Source of the DNA: Microvirgula aerodenitrificans DSM 15089
Lineage (GTDB): Bacteria > Pseudomonadota > Gammaproteobacteria > Burkholderiales > Aquaspirillaceae
Assembly (NCBI RefSeq): GCF_000620105.1
Contig: NZ_JHVK01000001.1
Span: forward strand, 310,001 to 374,000
Reading direction: 5' to 3'
Length of the DNA stretch: 64,000 nucleotides
Shown: piece after piece, positions 39,724 to 48,647 of the stretch
How positions within the stretch are numbered: position 1 is the stretch's first letter
How the letters are laid out: each line of letters opens with the position of its first letter
The notes under the pieces: model-generated
What the model was told of the DNA's origin: nothing
Database searches by the model: none
What the model saw: only the letters and a program-made list of their open reading frames with translations
Program-made: the position numbers and the translations under genes

Positions 39724-40856
39724 GCGGCCACTTTCGCGCGGACGGTGCTGGCGTCGAACGGCCCGCCGGTGATGACCTGGGCGCCGGACACGGTGTGTTC
39801 CTTGCCCGGCAGCAGCGGAAACACCAGCTCGGCGAAGCGGAAGGCTTCTTCCAGATGCGGATAGCCGGACAGCACGAAGGTGTCGACGCCGAGGTCGGCA
39901 TATTCCTTCAGCCGGGCGGCAACGGTCTGCGGATCACCGACCAGCGCGGTGCCGGCGCCGCCGCGCACCAGACCGACGCCGGCCCACAGGTTCGGGCTGA
40001 CTTCGAGCCGGTCGCGCCGGCCGCCGTGCAGTGCGGCCATGCGCCGCTGCCCTTCCGAATCCATGCTGGCGTAGCGCTGCTGGACTTTGGCAATCGTCTC
40101 GTCGTCGAGGTGGCTGATCAGCCGTTCGGCGGCGGCCCAGGCCTCGTCACTGGTCTCGCGGACGATGACGTGCAGACGTACACCAAAGCGGACGCTGCGG
40201 CCATGACGGGCCGCGCGTTCGCGGACGTCGGCGATTTTCTCCGCCACAGCCGCCGGCGGCTCGCCCCAGCTCAGATAGGCATCGACCTGTTCCGCCGCCA
40301 GCTCGTGCGCCGCTGGCGACGAGCCGCCGAAGTACACGCCGGGATACGGCTTCTGCACCGGCGGGAAGTAGTTCTTCCCGTCGCGAATCTGGTGGTACTT
40401 GCCGTCGAAATTGACCGTCTCGCCGGCCAGCAGCTGGCGCCAGATGGTCAGAAACTCGCCGGCTTCCGCATAACGGGCATCGTGGTCGAGGAAGATGCCG
40501 TCCGCCGCCAGTTCGGCCGCATCGCCGCCGGCGACGACATTGATCAGCAGGCGGCCGTGCAGCGCCTGGTCCAGCGTGGCGGCCATCCGCGCTGCGGCGG
40601 CCGGACGGGTCAGCGCAGTCCGCACCGCGACCAGCAGCTTCAGCTTCCGCGTCACCGGTGCAATCGACGCGGCGGTCACCCACGGGTCGACGCAACCGCT
40701 GCCGGTCGGAATCAGGATGCCGTCGTAGCCGAGGGTATCGGCCGCCACCGCCACCTGACGCAGATACTCGTTGGTCACGCTGCGGCCGGAGGCCGATTCC
40801 CCAAGATAGCGCGTATCGCCGGAAGTGGGCAGGAACCAGAAAATGTCGAGACTCAT
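39720..40856 (-). CDS. ssuD: FMNH2-dependent alkanesulfonate monooxygenase
   Basis: SsuD oxidises alkanesulfonates to aldehyde and sulfite with reduced flavin in the cytoplasm. It is 378 residues (381 in E. coli) and a bacterial luciferase-like barrel. Typical stretches are [34 protein letters not shown] and [16 protein letters not shown] precedes the ATG. The flavin reductase SsuE is not in the window. It is first of the three-gene minus-strand unit. Confidence 0.96.
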   Translation of the reverse strand: MSLDIFWFLPTSGDTRYLGESASGRSVTNEYLRQVAVAADTLGYDGILIPTGSGCVDPWVTAASIAPVTRKLKLLVAVRTALTRPAAAARMAATLDQALHGRLLINVVAGGDAAELAADGIFLDHDARYAEAGEFLTIWRQLLAGETVNFDGKYHQIRDGKNYFPPVQKPYPGVYFGGSSPAAHELAAEQVDAYLSWGEPPAAVAEKIADVRERAARHGRSVRFGVRLHVIVRETSDEAWAAAERLISHLDDETIAKVQQRYASMDSEGQRRMAALHGGRRDRLEVSPNLWAGVGLVRGGAGTALVGDPQTVAARLKEYADLGVDTFVLSGYPHLEEAFRFAELVFPLLPGKEHTVSGAQVITGGPFDASTVRAKVAA

Positions 40857-41083
40857 CGTTCATTCCTTGTGGCCGGTTCCGGAACGGAAGCGGCGGATAA
40901 CAACAAAAGGGATGAACGATTGTAGAAAGTGCCCCGGAGCCGGAGAACTGATTAAAACTGCATAGTTAATCTGCCAGATGCATAACCGGCACGAGGTTCC
41001 CGTGCCGGGATTGATTCCGGCTTCCGTCATGGCTAGGGTGAAGGCCGGCAGCGGCCATTCCCGTGTCAGACAAGGAGTCAGAA

Positions 41084-41878
41084 ATGCATATCGAACTTTC
41101 CGGCAGGACCGCCATCGTCACCGGCTCTACCGCCGGCATCGGCCTGGCGACCGCGCGCGGGCTGGCGGCGGCCGGCGCCACGGTCGTGGTCAACGGCCGG
41201 ACCCGCGAGGCAGTCGACCGCGCACTGCAGGAGATCATGGCCGCGGTGCCGGCGGCAAAGGTGTACGGGGTGGCGGCCGATCTCGGCCAGGCCGAGGGCT
41301 GCGAGACGCTGCTGGCGGCGCAGCCGGCGTGCGACATTCTGGTCAACAATGTCGGCATCTTCGGCCCGCAGGATTTTTTCGATATTCCCGACAGCGAATG
41401 GACCCGCTTCTTCGATGTCAACGTGATGTCCGGGGTGCGGCTGTCACGCGCCTATCTGCCAGGCATGGCCCGGCAGCAGTGGGGGCGGGTGGTGTTCCTG
41501 TCCTCGGAATCGGCGCTGAACATCCCGGCCGACATGATCCATTACGGCATGACCAAGACCGCGCTGCTGTCGGTGTCGCGCGGGCTGGCCAAGCGCATGA
41601 GCGGCACCGGCGTCACCGTCAATGCGGTGCTGCCCGGTCCGACCCTGTCCGAAGGTGTCGCCGCAATGCTGAAGGCAGATGCCGAGGCGGCCGGCCAGAC
41701 CATTGCCCAGGCCGGTACGGCCTTCGTCAAGGCCCACCGCCCATCGTCGATCCTGCAGCGGCTGGCTACGGTCGACGAAGTCGCCAATCTGATCGTCTAT
41801 GCGTGCTCGCCACAGGCCTCGGCCACGACCGGCGCGGCGCTGCGGGTCGATGGCGGAGTGGTCGACACCATCGCCTGA
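41084..41878 (+). CDS. Short-chain dehydrogenase/reductase
   Basis: A classical SDR of 264 residues, with AAGGAG 7 bases before the ATG at 41084. NAD(P)-binding T-G-S-T-A-G-I-G near residue 12, N-N-V-G, the catalytic S in F-L-S-S-E-S and the Y-G-M-T-K motif (YxxxK) are present. It ends six bases before the stop of the convergent LysR gene. The substrate cannot be named; the family includes 3-oxoacyl-ACP reductase-like enzymes. Confidence 0.9.
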   Translation: MHIELSGRTAIVTGSTAGIGLATARGLAAAGATVVVNGRTREAVDRALQEIMAAVPAAKVYGVAADLGQAEGCETLLAAQPACDILVNNVGIFGPQDFFDIPDSEWTRFFDVNVMSGVRLSRAYLPGMARQQWGRVVFLSSESALNIPADMIHYGMTKTALLSVSRGLAKRMSGTGVTVNAVLPGPTLSEGVAAMLKADAEAAGQTIAQAGTAFVKAHRPSSILQRLATVDEVANLIVYACSPQASATTGAALRVDGGVVDTIA

Positions 41879-41884
41879 TCGCGC

Positions 41885-42796
41885 TCAGTCGGCGGCCGGG
41901 CTGCTCCACGGTGCATCCCGGAACGCATCGACCAGAAAATCGACCAGCCGGCGCACCTTTGGCGGCAGATGCTTGCGGCTCGGATAGACGGCATGGACGC
42001 CGAGCGTGGCCGCGCGGTAGTCGGGCATCAGCTCGACCAGGTCGCCGCGGCGCAGGTCGTCGTCGACCAGGAAGCTCGGCTGCAGCATGATGCCGCCGCC
42101 GCGCAGCGCGATGGCGCGGCAGGTATCGCCATTGTTCGAGTCGACGCAGGAGTGCGGGTGGATCGAGACCCGGCCGTCCGGTCCGTCGAAGTGCCATTCG
42201 TCGCGGTCGGCCCAGTTGGTGTAGGCGAGCACGCGATGATCGGCCAGCTGCTGCGGGTGCGTCGGTGTGCCGTGCGCAGCCAGGTAGGCCGGTGACGCGC
42301 ACAACTGCATGCGGGTGGTCGCCAGCTGGCGGCTGATCAGGGTCGAATTCGGCAGCGAACTGATGCGCACCGCCAGGTCGTAGCCCTCGTCGACCATGTC
42401 GACCAGCCGGTCGTTCAGCGTCACGTCCAGCGACACCCGCGGGTAGCGTTCCAGGAAGGCTGCCCAGCATGGCGCCAGGTGCAGGATGCCGAACGTGACC
42501 GGCACATTGATGCGGATGGTTCCACCGGGCTCGGCGGCACGCGAGCTGACCTCCGATTCCGCCTCGTCCAGCGCCGCCAGCAGCTCGCGGGCGCGCAGGT
42601 AGAACAGTCGCCCTTCCTCGGTCAGCGACAGCCGCCGGGTAGTGCGCTGCAACAGGCGCACGCCCAGGCGCTTCTCCAGCGCGTCGACATGGCGCGACAC
42701 CGCAGCTTTCGACATGCGCAGCGGCTCGACCGCACCGACAAAACTGCCGGCATCGACCACGGCGGTAAACACGGTCATTTCCAGAGCGCGATCCAT
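41885..42796 (-). CDS. LysR-family regulator of the reductase/esterase/DoxX operon
   Basis: A 303-residue LysR protein with N-terminal HTH (M-S-K-A-A-V-S-R-H-V-D-A-L-E) and an effector domain ending with the basic P-S-R-K-H-L-P-P-K-V-R segment common in the aromatic-response (DhcR/AaeR-like) branch. It is divergent from the four-gene unit starting at 42904 with a 107-base gap holding both promoters, the usual LysR arrangement, so it most likely controls that operon. Confidence 0.88.
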   Translation of the reverse strand: MDRALEMTVFTAVVDAGSFVGAVEPLRMSKAAVSRHVDALEKRLGVRLLQRTTRRLSLTEEGRLFYLRARELLAALDEAESEVSSRAAEPGGTIRINVPVTFGILHLAPCWAAFLERYPRVSLDVTLNDRLVDMVDEGYDLAVRISSLPNSTLISRQLATTRMQLCASPAYLAAHGTPTHPQQLADHRVLAYTNWADRDEWHFDGPDGRVSIHPHSCVDSNNGDTCRAIALRGGGIMLQPSFLVDDDLRRGDLVELMPDYRAATLGVHAVYPSRKHLPPKVRRLVDFLVDAFRDAPWSSPAAD

Positions 42797-42903
42797 ATTG
42801 TTCCATTTTTCGGGATGGTAAGTCTTTATTTTACGTGTTTATCATCAAGGTCAGGGTCAATAAACTGGGGGCTCCTGATCAAGCAACGCATAGAGGCAAC
42901 AGC

Positions 42904-43539
42904 ATGAACATCACCGTTATCGGTACCGGCAACATGGGTTCGGCCTTCGTCAAGCAACTCACCCGGGTCGGCCATGTCGTCCGCGTCACCGGCCGCGATC
43001 TGGCCAGGGCGCAGGCACTGGCCGCCACCTATCCGGGCGCCACCGCCGCGCCGGCTGCAGAAGCGCTTGGCGACAGCGAGGTGATCGTGCTGGCGACCGG
43101 CTTTGACGATGCGGTGCCGGCGCTGCGTGCGCTCGGCCAGATGGACGGCAAGGTGGTCATCGACATCACCAATCCGCTGACCGCCGACTACATGGGCCTG
43201 ACCCTTGGCCATGACACCTCGGCGGCCGAGGAAATCGCCCGCGCCGTGCCCGGCATCGAACTGGTCAAGGCGTTCAACACCCTGTTCGCGCCGGTGCTGG
43301 CTGATGGCCCGCAATTTGCCGACGGACAGGTCGCGCCGGTGTTCTTTGCCAGCGACAGCGAGCGTGCCAGACAGACGGTGAAGGCGCTGATCGACAGCCT
43401 CGGCTTCAGGGCCGTCGATGCCGGTCCGCTGAAAAACGCCCGCTACCTGGAGCCGCTGGCCGGTCTGAACATTTACTTCGGTTATGGCGCCGGCCTCGGC
43501 ACCGCCATCGCCCCGACCTGGATCGCCAAGGCCGCCTGA
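42904..43539 (+). CDS. NADPH-dependent F420-reductase-like oxidoreductase (COG2085)
   Basis: A 211-residue Rossmann protein starting M-N-I-T-V-I-G-T-G-N-M-G-S-A-F, with G-x-G-x-x-G near the start. V-K-A-F-N-T-L-F-A and L-E-P-L-A-G-L-N-I mark the COG2085 'predicted dinucleotide-binding enzyme' family. Despite the family name, members in bacteria without F420 probably reduce other substrates with NADPH. First gene of an operon with a dioxygenase-like pseudogene, an esterase and DoxX. Confidence 0.85.
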   Translation: MNITVIGTGNMGSAFVKQLTRVGHVVRVTGRDLARAQALAATYPGATAAPAAEALGDSEVIVLATGFDDAVPALRALGQMDGKVVIDITNPLTADYMGLTLGHDTSAAEEIARAVPGIELVKAFNTLFAPVLADGPQFADGQVAPVFFASDSERARQTVKALIDSLGFRAVDAGPLKNARYLEPLAGLNIYFGYGAGLGTAIAPTWIAKAA

Positions 43540-43567
43540 TCCGGCCCCCGACACTGGAGACACCGCC

Positions 43568-44360
43568 ATGCCGCTCCCCGTTCTGTTCGTTTCCCACGGT
43601 GCACCGACCTTTGCACTCGAACCCGGCCGGGCCGGGGCGCTGCTGGCGGACATCGGTCGCCGGTTGCCGCCGGTCAGCGCCGTGCTGGTGCTGGATGAGC
43701 GCCGGCGGCGTGCGGGTCGGCCATGCGGCCGAGCCGGAAACCCTTCACGACTTTGGCGGCTTTCCTCATGCGCTGTATGCGCTGCGCTATCCGGCCCCCG
43801 GGCACCCGGCGCTGGCCGCGCGGACGCTGACACTGCTGCGCCAGGCGGGCATTCCCGCCGAAGCCGACCCGGTGCGCGGCCTCGATCACGGTGCCTGGGT
43901 GCCGCTGATGCATCTGCTGCCGCAGGCCACCGTGCCGGTGTTCCAGGTGTCGCTGCCGCATCCGCTCGATCCGGCCGGCGCACTGCGGCTGGGGCAAGTG
44001 CTGGCGCCGCTGCGGGACGAGGGCGTGTTGATCGTCGCCTCCGGCGGCATGACCCACAACCTGTTCGAGTTTCGCCGTCACGGTGACGATGCCGGCTATG
44101 TCGGGGACTTCACCCGCTGGGTCCGCACCGCGGTGCTGGCCGGGGATGTACCGGGCCTGCTCGACTATCGCCGGCTGGCACCGCAGGCCGCGCGCGCCCA
44201 TCCGAGCGAAGAACATTTTCTGCCACTGCTGGTGGCGCTGGGGGCCGGCGGCAGCGACGCCCCGGTCACGGTGATCGACGGCGGCATTACCGATGGCGTG
44301 CTGTCGATGGAATCGTACCTGATCGGCCATGGTGCCGAACCCGCCATTCCCCAGCTGTAA
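43568..44360 (+). pseudogene. LigB/4,5-DOPA extradiol dioxygenase-like, frameshifted
   Basis: Two frames are needed. Residues M-P-L-P-V-L-F-V-S-H-G-A-P-T to V-S-A-V-L-V-L come from the frame opening at 43568; from about 43696 the family continues in another frame (G-G-V-R-V-G-H, E-P-E-T-L-H-D-F-G-G-F). Between them the expected S-A-H-W-E segment, whose histidine is a metal ligand, is missing: only S-A followed directly by G-G is readable. The other metal-site regions (S-H-G-A-P, S-G-G-M-T-H-N-L, S-E-E-H-F) remain. A small deletion plus frame change would inactivate the enzyme; an assembly error is the alternative. Confidence 0.78.
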
Positions 44361-44371
44361 AGGAGATCCAC

Positions 44372-45073
44372 ATGAATATCCGCCCTGACAGCGGCTTCGG
44401 TCCGCTGCAACAAGACCCCGGATCGGGGCTGCATTACCGGCTGCGCGAGCAGGGCAGGCCGGGTCCGGTGTCGGCGCGGCTGTTGCTGCTGCACGGCGTC
44501 GGCGGCAATGAAACCAATCTGGCCATGCTGGCCGCCGCCATCGATCCGCGCGTGCAGGTCGTGCTGGTGCGGGCGCCGCTGGCGCTCGGTCCGGAGCAGT
44601 TCGCCTGGTTCCAGGTCCGCTTCGGCGCTGGTGGCCCGGTCATCGATCCGGTGCAGGCCGAGCGCAGCCGCCAGCAATTGCTGACGCTGGTGCGCGGGCT
44701 GCAAACGCAGGACGGCGGGACGCCGGCCCGTACCGTGGTTGCCGGTTTCAGCCAGGGCGGCATTCTCAGCGCCAGCGTCGGTCTGAGCGCGCCGCTCGAC
44801 GTCGCCGGCTTTGCCGTGCTCAGCGGACGCATCCTGCCCGAGCTCGAACCGTACCTTGCGCCGCGCACCGAACTGGCCGGCAGCAACGGCTTTATTGCCC
44901 ATGGGCGCTTCGACGACAAATTGCCGGTCGCCTGGGCCGAACGGGCCGACCAGTGGCTCGACGCGCTCGGCGTGCCGCATCGCACGCAGCTGTACCCGAT
45001 TGGCCACGAACTGAGCCTGACCGTGGTCGACGACTTCAAACACTGGCTCGCCGAGCCGCTTTCCCTGATCTGA
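44372..45073 (+). CDS. Phospholipase/carboxylesterase-type alpha/beta hydrolase
   Basis: A 233-residue serine hydrolase. L-L-L-L-H-G-V-G-G-N-E forms the oxyanion loop, G-F-S-Q-G-G is the nucleophile elbow, and H in I-G-H-E-L is the likely catalytic histidine. It belongs to the PF02230 esterase group (EstB/MhqD-like). GGAG lies before the ATG. MhqD-type hydrolases accompany dioxygenase and DoxX-like genes in quinone-responsive operons of Bacillus, the same company as here. Confidence 0.87.
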   Translation: MNIRPDSGFGPLQQDPGSGLHYRLREQGRPGPVSARLLLLHGVGGNETNLAMLAAAIDPRVQVVLVRAPLALGPEQFAWFQVRFGAGGPVIDPVQAERSRQQLLTLVRGLQTQDGGTPARTVVAGFSQGGILSASVGLSAPLDVAGFAVLSGRILPELEPYLAPRTELAGSNGFIAHGRFDDKLPVAWAERADQWLDALGVPHRTQLYPIGHELSLTVVDDFKHWLAEPLSLI

Positions 45074-45096
45074 CCCCTTACCCCGGAGATACCGTC

Positions 45097-45504
45097 ATGA
45101 CCGATTCCCGCACCACCCCGTATGCCGCCCTGCTGCTTCGCCTGGCACTGGGCATCATGTTTCTCGCCCACGGCCTGACCAAGCTGCTGGTGTTCACCCC
45201 GGCCGGCACCGCCGGTTTCTTCGCCTCGGTCGGCTTCCCCGGCTGGCTGGCCTATCCGGTGATCGCCTTCGAGATCGGCGCCGGCGTGCTGCTGGTCCTC
45301 GGCGTATTCACGCGCTGGGTCGCCCTGCTGGCCGTGGTGCAGCTGTTTGCCGCCTCGACCGTCCACTTCGGCAACGGCTGGAGCTTTGCCAACCCGAACG
45401 GTGGCTGGGAATACCCGATCTTCCTGACTGTGGCCGCCGCAGCGCTGGCACTGATCGGTGATGGTGCGCATGCGCTGAAGCCGTCGAAAGCCCGGTCGGC
45501 CTGA
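45097..45504 (+). CDS. DoxX-family membrane protein
   Basis: A 135-residue, four-helix inner-membrane protein. The first helix contains L-L-L-R-L-A-L-G-I-M-F-L-A-H-G, the DoxX signature, with V-I-A-F-E-I-G-A-G-V-L-L-V-L-G in the third. The ATG at 45097 is preceded by CGGAGA. DoxX/MhqP-like proteins are linked to oxidative or electrophile stress. It is the last gene of the operon begun at 42904 and is followed by a terminator. Confidence 0.9.
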   Translation: MTDSRTTPYAALLLRLALGIMFLAHGLTKLLVFTPAGTAGFFASVGFPGWLAYPVIAFEIGAGVLLVLGVFTRWVALLAVVQLFAASTVHFGNGWSFANPNGGWEYPIFLTVAAAALALIGDGAHALKPSKARSA

Positions 45505-45548
45505 GCCACCGCCGGTCACCGGTCTTGGACTTGGTGACGCGAGCCCTT

Positions 45549-45595
45549 AAACTGGCGCCTTTCCGGGGTTCTGCCCCCGGGATGGCGCCAGTTTT
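45549..45595 (+). terminator. Two-part terminator after doxX
   Basis: AAACTGGCGCC (45549-45559) pairs with GGCGCCAGTTT (45584-45594), and inside it CCGGGG (45563-45568) pairs with CCCCGG (45575-45580). TTTT forms the 3' foot. It closes the reductase-dioxygenase-esterase-DoxX unit before the helicase gene. Confidence 0.85.
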
Positions 45596-45627
45596 CGTGC
45601 GCTTTCCCGTCATTTCAAGGCTTCTTC

Positions 45628-46872
45628 ATGTCATTTTCTGCCCTGGGACTGTGTCCCGCCCTGCTGAGCGCCGTCGACGAACAGGGTTATGTCACCCCGA
45701 CCGCGATCCAGGTCGAGGCCATCCCGGCCATCCTGCGCGGCAATGACGTGCTGGCCTCGGCGCCGACAGGTTCCGGCAAGACGGCGGCGTTCGCGCTGCC
45801 GCTGCTGCAATACTGGCTGGAAGGGCGCCGCGACCAGCGTCCGCGTCCGGTCAGCGCCCTGATTCTGGTGCCGACGCGCGAACTGGCGACGCAGGTCGGC
45901 GACACGCTGCAGGCGCTGGCGCAGACTCTGCCGGCGGCGGTAAAGGTCGCCGCACTGTTCGGCGGCGTGTCGATCAATCCGCAGATGCAGGCGTTGCGCG
46001 GCGGCGCCGATTTCGTGGTGGCCACGCCAGGGCGGCTGCTGGACCTGATCGACCACAATGCCATCGATATCGGCGGGACGACAACGCTGGTGCTGGACGA
46101 GGCCGACCGCCTGCTCGACATGGGATTTGCCGATGAAATCGGCCGCCTTCTCGACCTGCTGCCGGTCCGGCGGCAGAACCTGTTCTTCTCGGCGACCTTC
46201 CCGCATGCGGTCCGGACGCTGGCCGGACAGTTGCTGTACGACCCGCTGCGCATTGACGTGCCGGCCACGGCCACCGACGAGCCGGCCATCCGCCAGCGGG
46301 CGATCGAGGTCGATGCCGGCCGTCGCACTCTGCTGCTGCGTCATCTGCTGCGCGAAAACGGCTGGGAGCGGGTGCTGGTGTTCGTCGCCAGCAAGCTGGC
46401 CGCCGACCGGGTCGCCACCAAGCTGTACCGGGCCGGCATCGACGCCGCGCCGTTCCACGGCGAATGCAGCCAGGGCATGCGCAGCCAGGTGCTGGCCGAC
46501 TTCAAGGCCTCGCGCCTGCAGGTGCTGGTCGCCACCGATGTGGCGGCACGCGGCATCGACATTTCACAACTGCCGGTGGTGCTGAATTACGACCTGCCGC
46601 GCTCGCCGGTCGACTACACCCACCGTATCGGCCGCACCGGCCGCGCCGGCGAAACCGGTCTGGCCATCAGCTTTGTCAGCGCGGATACCGACGCGCATTT
46701 CCGCCTGATCGAGAAACGCCAGCACTGCCGCGTGCCGCGCGAACGCATTCCCGGTTTCGAGCCGGTAGAGACCGCGACCGCGCCGGCCGATGCGCCGTCC
46801 AATGGCGGCATCAAGGGCAAGCGGCCGAGCAAGAAGGACAAGCTGCGCCAGCTGGCGGCGCGCGGGGAGTAA
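45628..46872 (+). CDS. DEAD-box RNA helicase, RhlE-like
   Basis: A 414-residue ATP-dependent RNA helicase. All motifs are visible: Q motif (T-P-T-A-I-Q), I (A-P-T-G-S-G-K-T), Ia (P-T-R-E-L-A), II (D-E-A-D), III (S-A-T), V (A-T-D-V-A-A-R-G-I-D) and VI (H-R-I-G-R-T-G-R-A-G-E). The short basic tail (K-G-K-R-P-S-K-K-D-K) fits RhlE, which acts in ribosome assembly and RNA turnover. Single-gene unit. Confidence 0.94.
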   Translation: MSFSALGLCPALLSAVDEQGYVTPTAIQVEAIPAILRGNDVLASAPTGSGKTAAFALPLLQYWLEGRRDQRPRPVSALILVPTRELATQVGDTLQALAQTLPAAVKVAALFGGVSINPQMQALRGGADFVVATPGRLLDLIDHNAIDIGGTTTLVLDEADRLLDMGFADEIGRLLDLLPVRRQNLFFSATFPHAVRTLAGQLLYDPLRIDVPATATDEPAIRQRAIEVDAGRRTLLLRHLLRENGWERVLVFVASKLAADRVATKLYRAGIDAAPFHGECSQGMRSQVLADFKASRLQVLVATDVAARGIDISQLPVVLNYDLPRSPVDYTHRIGRTGRAGETGLAISFVSADTDAHFRLIEKRQHCRVPRERIPGFEPVETATAPADAPSNGGIKGKRPSKKDKLRQLAARGE

Positions 46873-46915
46873 GCAGGGGGGCTGCCATCTGTAAAACAGA
46901 TGAAATACTACTATT

Positions 46916-46928
46916 TCATATATTGGAC
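46916..46928 (+). promoter_or_regulatory. TCATATATTGGAC site upstream of the MFS gene
   Basis: This 13-base sequence occurs identically at 49555-49567, upstream of the LysR gene at 49520 and the divergent hydrolase. It lies 31 bases before the MFS ATG. The AT-rich partial dyad fits a LysR-type operator, so the LysR protein probably controls all three promoters. A small hairpin, ATCTGTAAAACAGAT, lies just upstream. Confidence 0.6.
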
Positions 46929-46958
46929 GAATGAAAATCGCCGGTCGATACTCGCGGC

Positions 46959-48215
46959 ATGAGTACCGACACCGCCGTCCTCCTTCCTCCCGCCTGTTCC
47001 GATCCGGCATTGTCACCGGCCGCCGCGCCGGCGAGCTGGGCCGAAGCGGGCACCAGCGCCTATCGGCGCATCAGTCTGGCGCTGTTTCTGGCCGGCTTTG
47101 CCACCTTCTCGCTGCTGTACTGCGTGCAGCCGTTGCTGCCGCTGTTCGCGGCCGATTTTCATATTGGTGCCGCCACCAGTGCGATGGCGCTGTCGCTGTC
47201 CACCGGCTGTCTGGCATTTGCCATTCTGGTGGCCGGGGCCCTGTCCGAGAATCTTGGCCGGCGCTCGCTGATGTTCGCATCGATGGCGCTGGCCGCCGGG
47301 CTGAACCTGGCGGCATCGATGACGCCGGACTGGCACGGGCTGCTGGTCGCCCGCGCGCTGGAAGGACTGGTGCTGGGCGGGGTGCCGGCGGTGGCGATGG
47401 CCTATCTGGCCGAGGAAATCCACCCGGCCGGCCTCGGACGGGCCATGGGGCTGTATGTCGGCGGTACGGCTTTTGGCGGCATGATCGGTCGTGTCGGCAT
47501 GAGCATGCTGACCGACCTGTATTCATGGCGCACCGCGCTGGCCGTGGTCAGCGTGGTGGACCTGCTGGCCGCGATTGGCTTCCTGCTGCTGTTGCCGCCG
47601 TCACGGCACTTCGTGCGTCGCCGCCAGTTCCGGCTGGCCGGGCATTTCTGCACCTGGGGCCAGCAGCTCCGCCATCGCGGGCTGCCGTGGCTGTTCGCCA
47701 TCGGCTTTCTGGTGATGGGGATGTTCGTCACCGTCTACAACTATGCCGGCTTCCGGCTGATGCAGGCGCCGTTCAACCTGAGCCAGACCGCGATCGGGCT
47801 GATTTTCAGCGCCTATCTGTTCGGTATCGTCGCCTCGTCCACCGCCGGCATCCATGCCGACCGCCATGGCCGGGCGCCGGTACTGCTGACCGGCATTGCG
47901 CTGGCGGCGCTCGGTGTGCTGCTGACGCTGTCGGCATCGGTGGTGCTGGTCATTGGCGGCGTGGTGCTGCTGACCATCGGCTTCTTCGTTGCCCACTCGG
48001 TGGCCAGCAGCTGGGTCGGCCGGCTTGGCGGGCAGTCCAAGGGGCATGCGGCATCACTGTATCTGCTGGCCTATTATCTTGGCTCCAGCGTGCTCGGCGC
48101 CTCGGGCGGCTGGTTCTGGGAGCATGCCGGCTGGCCGGCGGTGGCGGCCTTCGCCCTGCTGTTGCTGGCGCTGGCACTGGTGGCGGCGCTGGTCCTGCGG
48201 CGTCGCGGCGAATAA
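46959..48215 (+). CDS. MFS transporter, YnfM-like
   Basis: A 418-residue, 12-helix major facilitator. A cytoplasmic tail precedes helix 1. The loop after helix 2 has L-S-E-N-L-G-R-R-S-L-M, and helix 5 shows G-L-Y-V-G-G-T-A-F-G-G-M-I-G-R-V, as in the YnfM branch of drug/metabolite exporters. The second half repeats the loop motif as H-A-D-R-H-G-R-A-P. The VOC gene follows 33 bases downstream. The substrate is unknown; control by the LysR at 48642-49520 is suggested by the shared operator. Confidence 0.9.
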   Translation: MSTDTAVLLPPACSDPALSPAAAPASWAEAGTSAYRRISLALFLAGFATFSLLYCVQPLLPLFAADFHIGAATSAMALSLSTGCLAFAILVAGALSENLGRRSLMFASMALAAGLNLAASMTPDWHGLLVARALEGLVLGGVPAVAMAYLAEEIHPAGLGRAMGLYVGGTAFGGMIGRVGMSMLTDLYSWRTALAVVSVVDLLAAIGFLLLLPPSRHFVRRRQFRLAGHFCTWGQQLRHRGLPWLFAIGFLVMGMFVTVYNYAGFRLMQAPFNLSQTAIGLIFSAYLFGIVASSTAGIHADRHGRAPVLLTGIALAALGVLLTLSASVVLVIGGVVLLTIGFFVAHSVASSWVGRLGGQSKGHAASLYLLAYYLGSSVLGASGGWFWEHAGWPAVAAFALLLLALALVAALVLRRRGE

Positions 48216-48248
48216 GTACCGGCACTTTCTCATCAGGGATGCGCAATC

Positions 48249-48632
48249 ATGCAGATCAACCGGCTTGACCATCTGGTCCTGACCGTGGCCGATATCGAGC
48301 GCAGCTGCCAGTTCTACCGGCAGGTGCTGGGCTTCGAGGTCGTGACCTTCCGCGGCGACCGCAAGGCGCTGGTGTTCGGCCGGCAGAAAATCAATCTGCA
48401 CCAGACCGGGCGCGAGTTCGAACCGAAGGCGCTGTTGCCGACCGCCGGTTCGGCCGACCTGTGCTTTATTGCCGACACGCCGCTGGAACAGGTGATCGAC
48501 GAACTGCACGGGCAGGGCATCGCGATCGAGGAAGGCCCGGTCGAGCGGACCGGGGCCTGCGGGCCGATCCGTTCGGTCTACCTGCGCGATCCGGACCAGA
48601 ATCTGATCGAGATCTCGAACTATTCCGGCTGA
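48249..48632 (+). CDS. VOC-family protein (glyoxalase/extradiol dioxygenase fold)
   Basis: A 127-residue protein with the vicinal-oxygen-chelate fold. L-D-H-L-V-L-T-V near the start gives the first metal-ligand histidine (H8), and the end D-P-D-Q-N-L-I-E-I-S gives the glutamate. It resembles small uncharacterised 'virulence-type' VOC proteins rather than GloA. It lies in one unit with the MFS gene and may act on the compound that is exported. The stop codon is inside a hairpin shared with the convergent LysR gene. Confidence 0.88.
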   Translation: MQINRLDHLVLTVADIERSCQFYRQVLGFEVVTFRGDRKALVFGRQKINLHQTGREFEPKALLPTAGSADLCFIADTPLEQVIDELHGQGIAIEEGPVERTGACGPIRSVYLRDPDQNLIEISNYSG

Positions 48633-48647
48633 GCCGCGCGCTCAGCC
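48627..48647. terminator. Hairpin containing both convergent stop codons
   Basis: GGCTGAG (48627-48633) pairs with CTCAGCC (48641-48647) around CCGCGCG. The VOC stop TGA at 48630-48632 and the LysR stop, read on the other strand at 48644-48642, lie at mirrored positions in the stem. There is no T-run. Confidence 0.5.
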
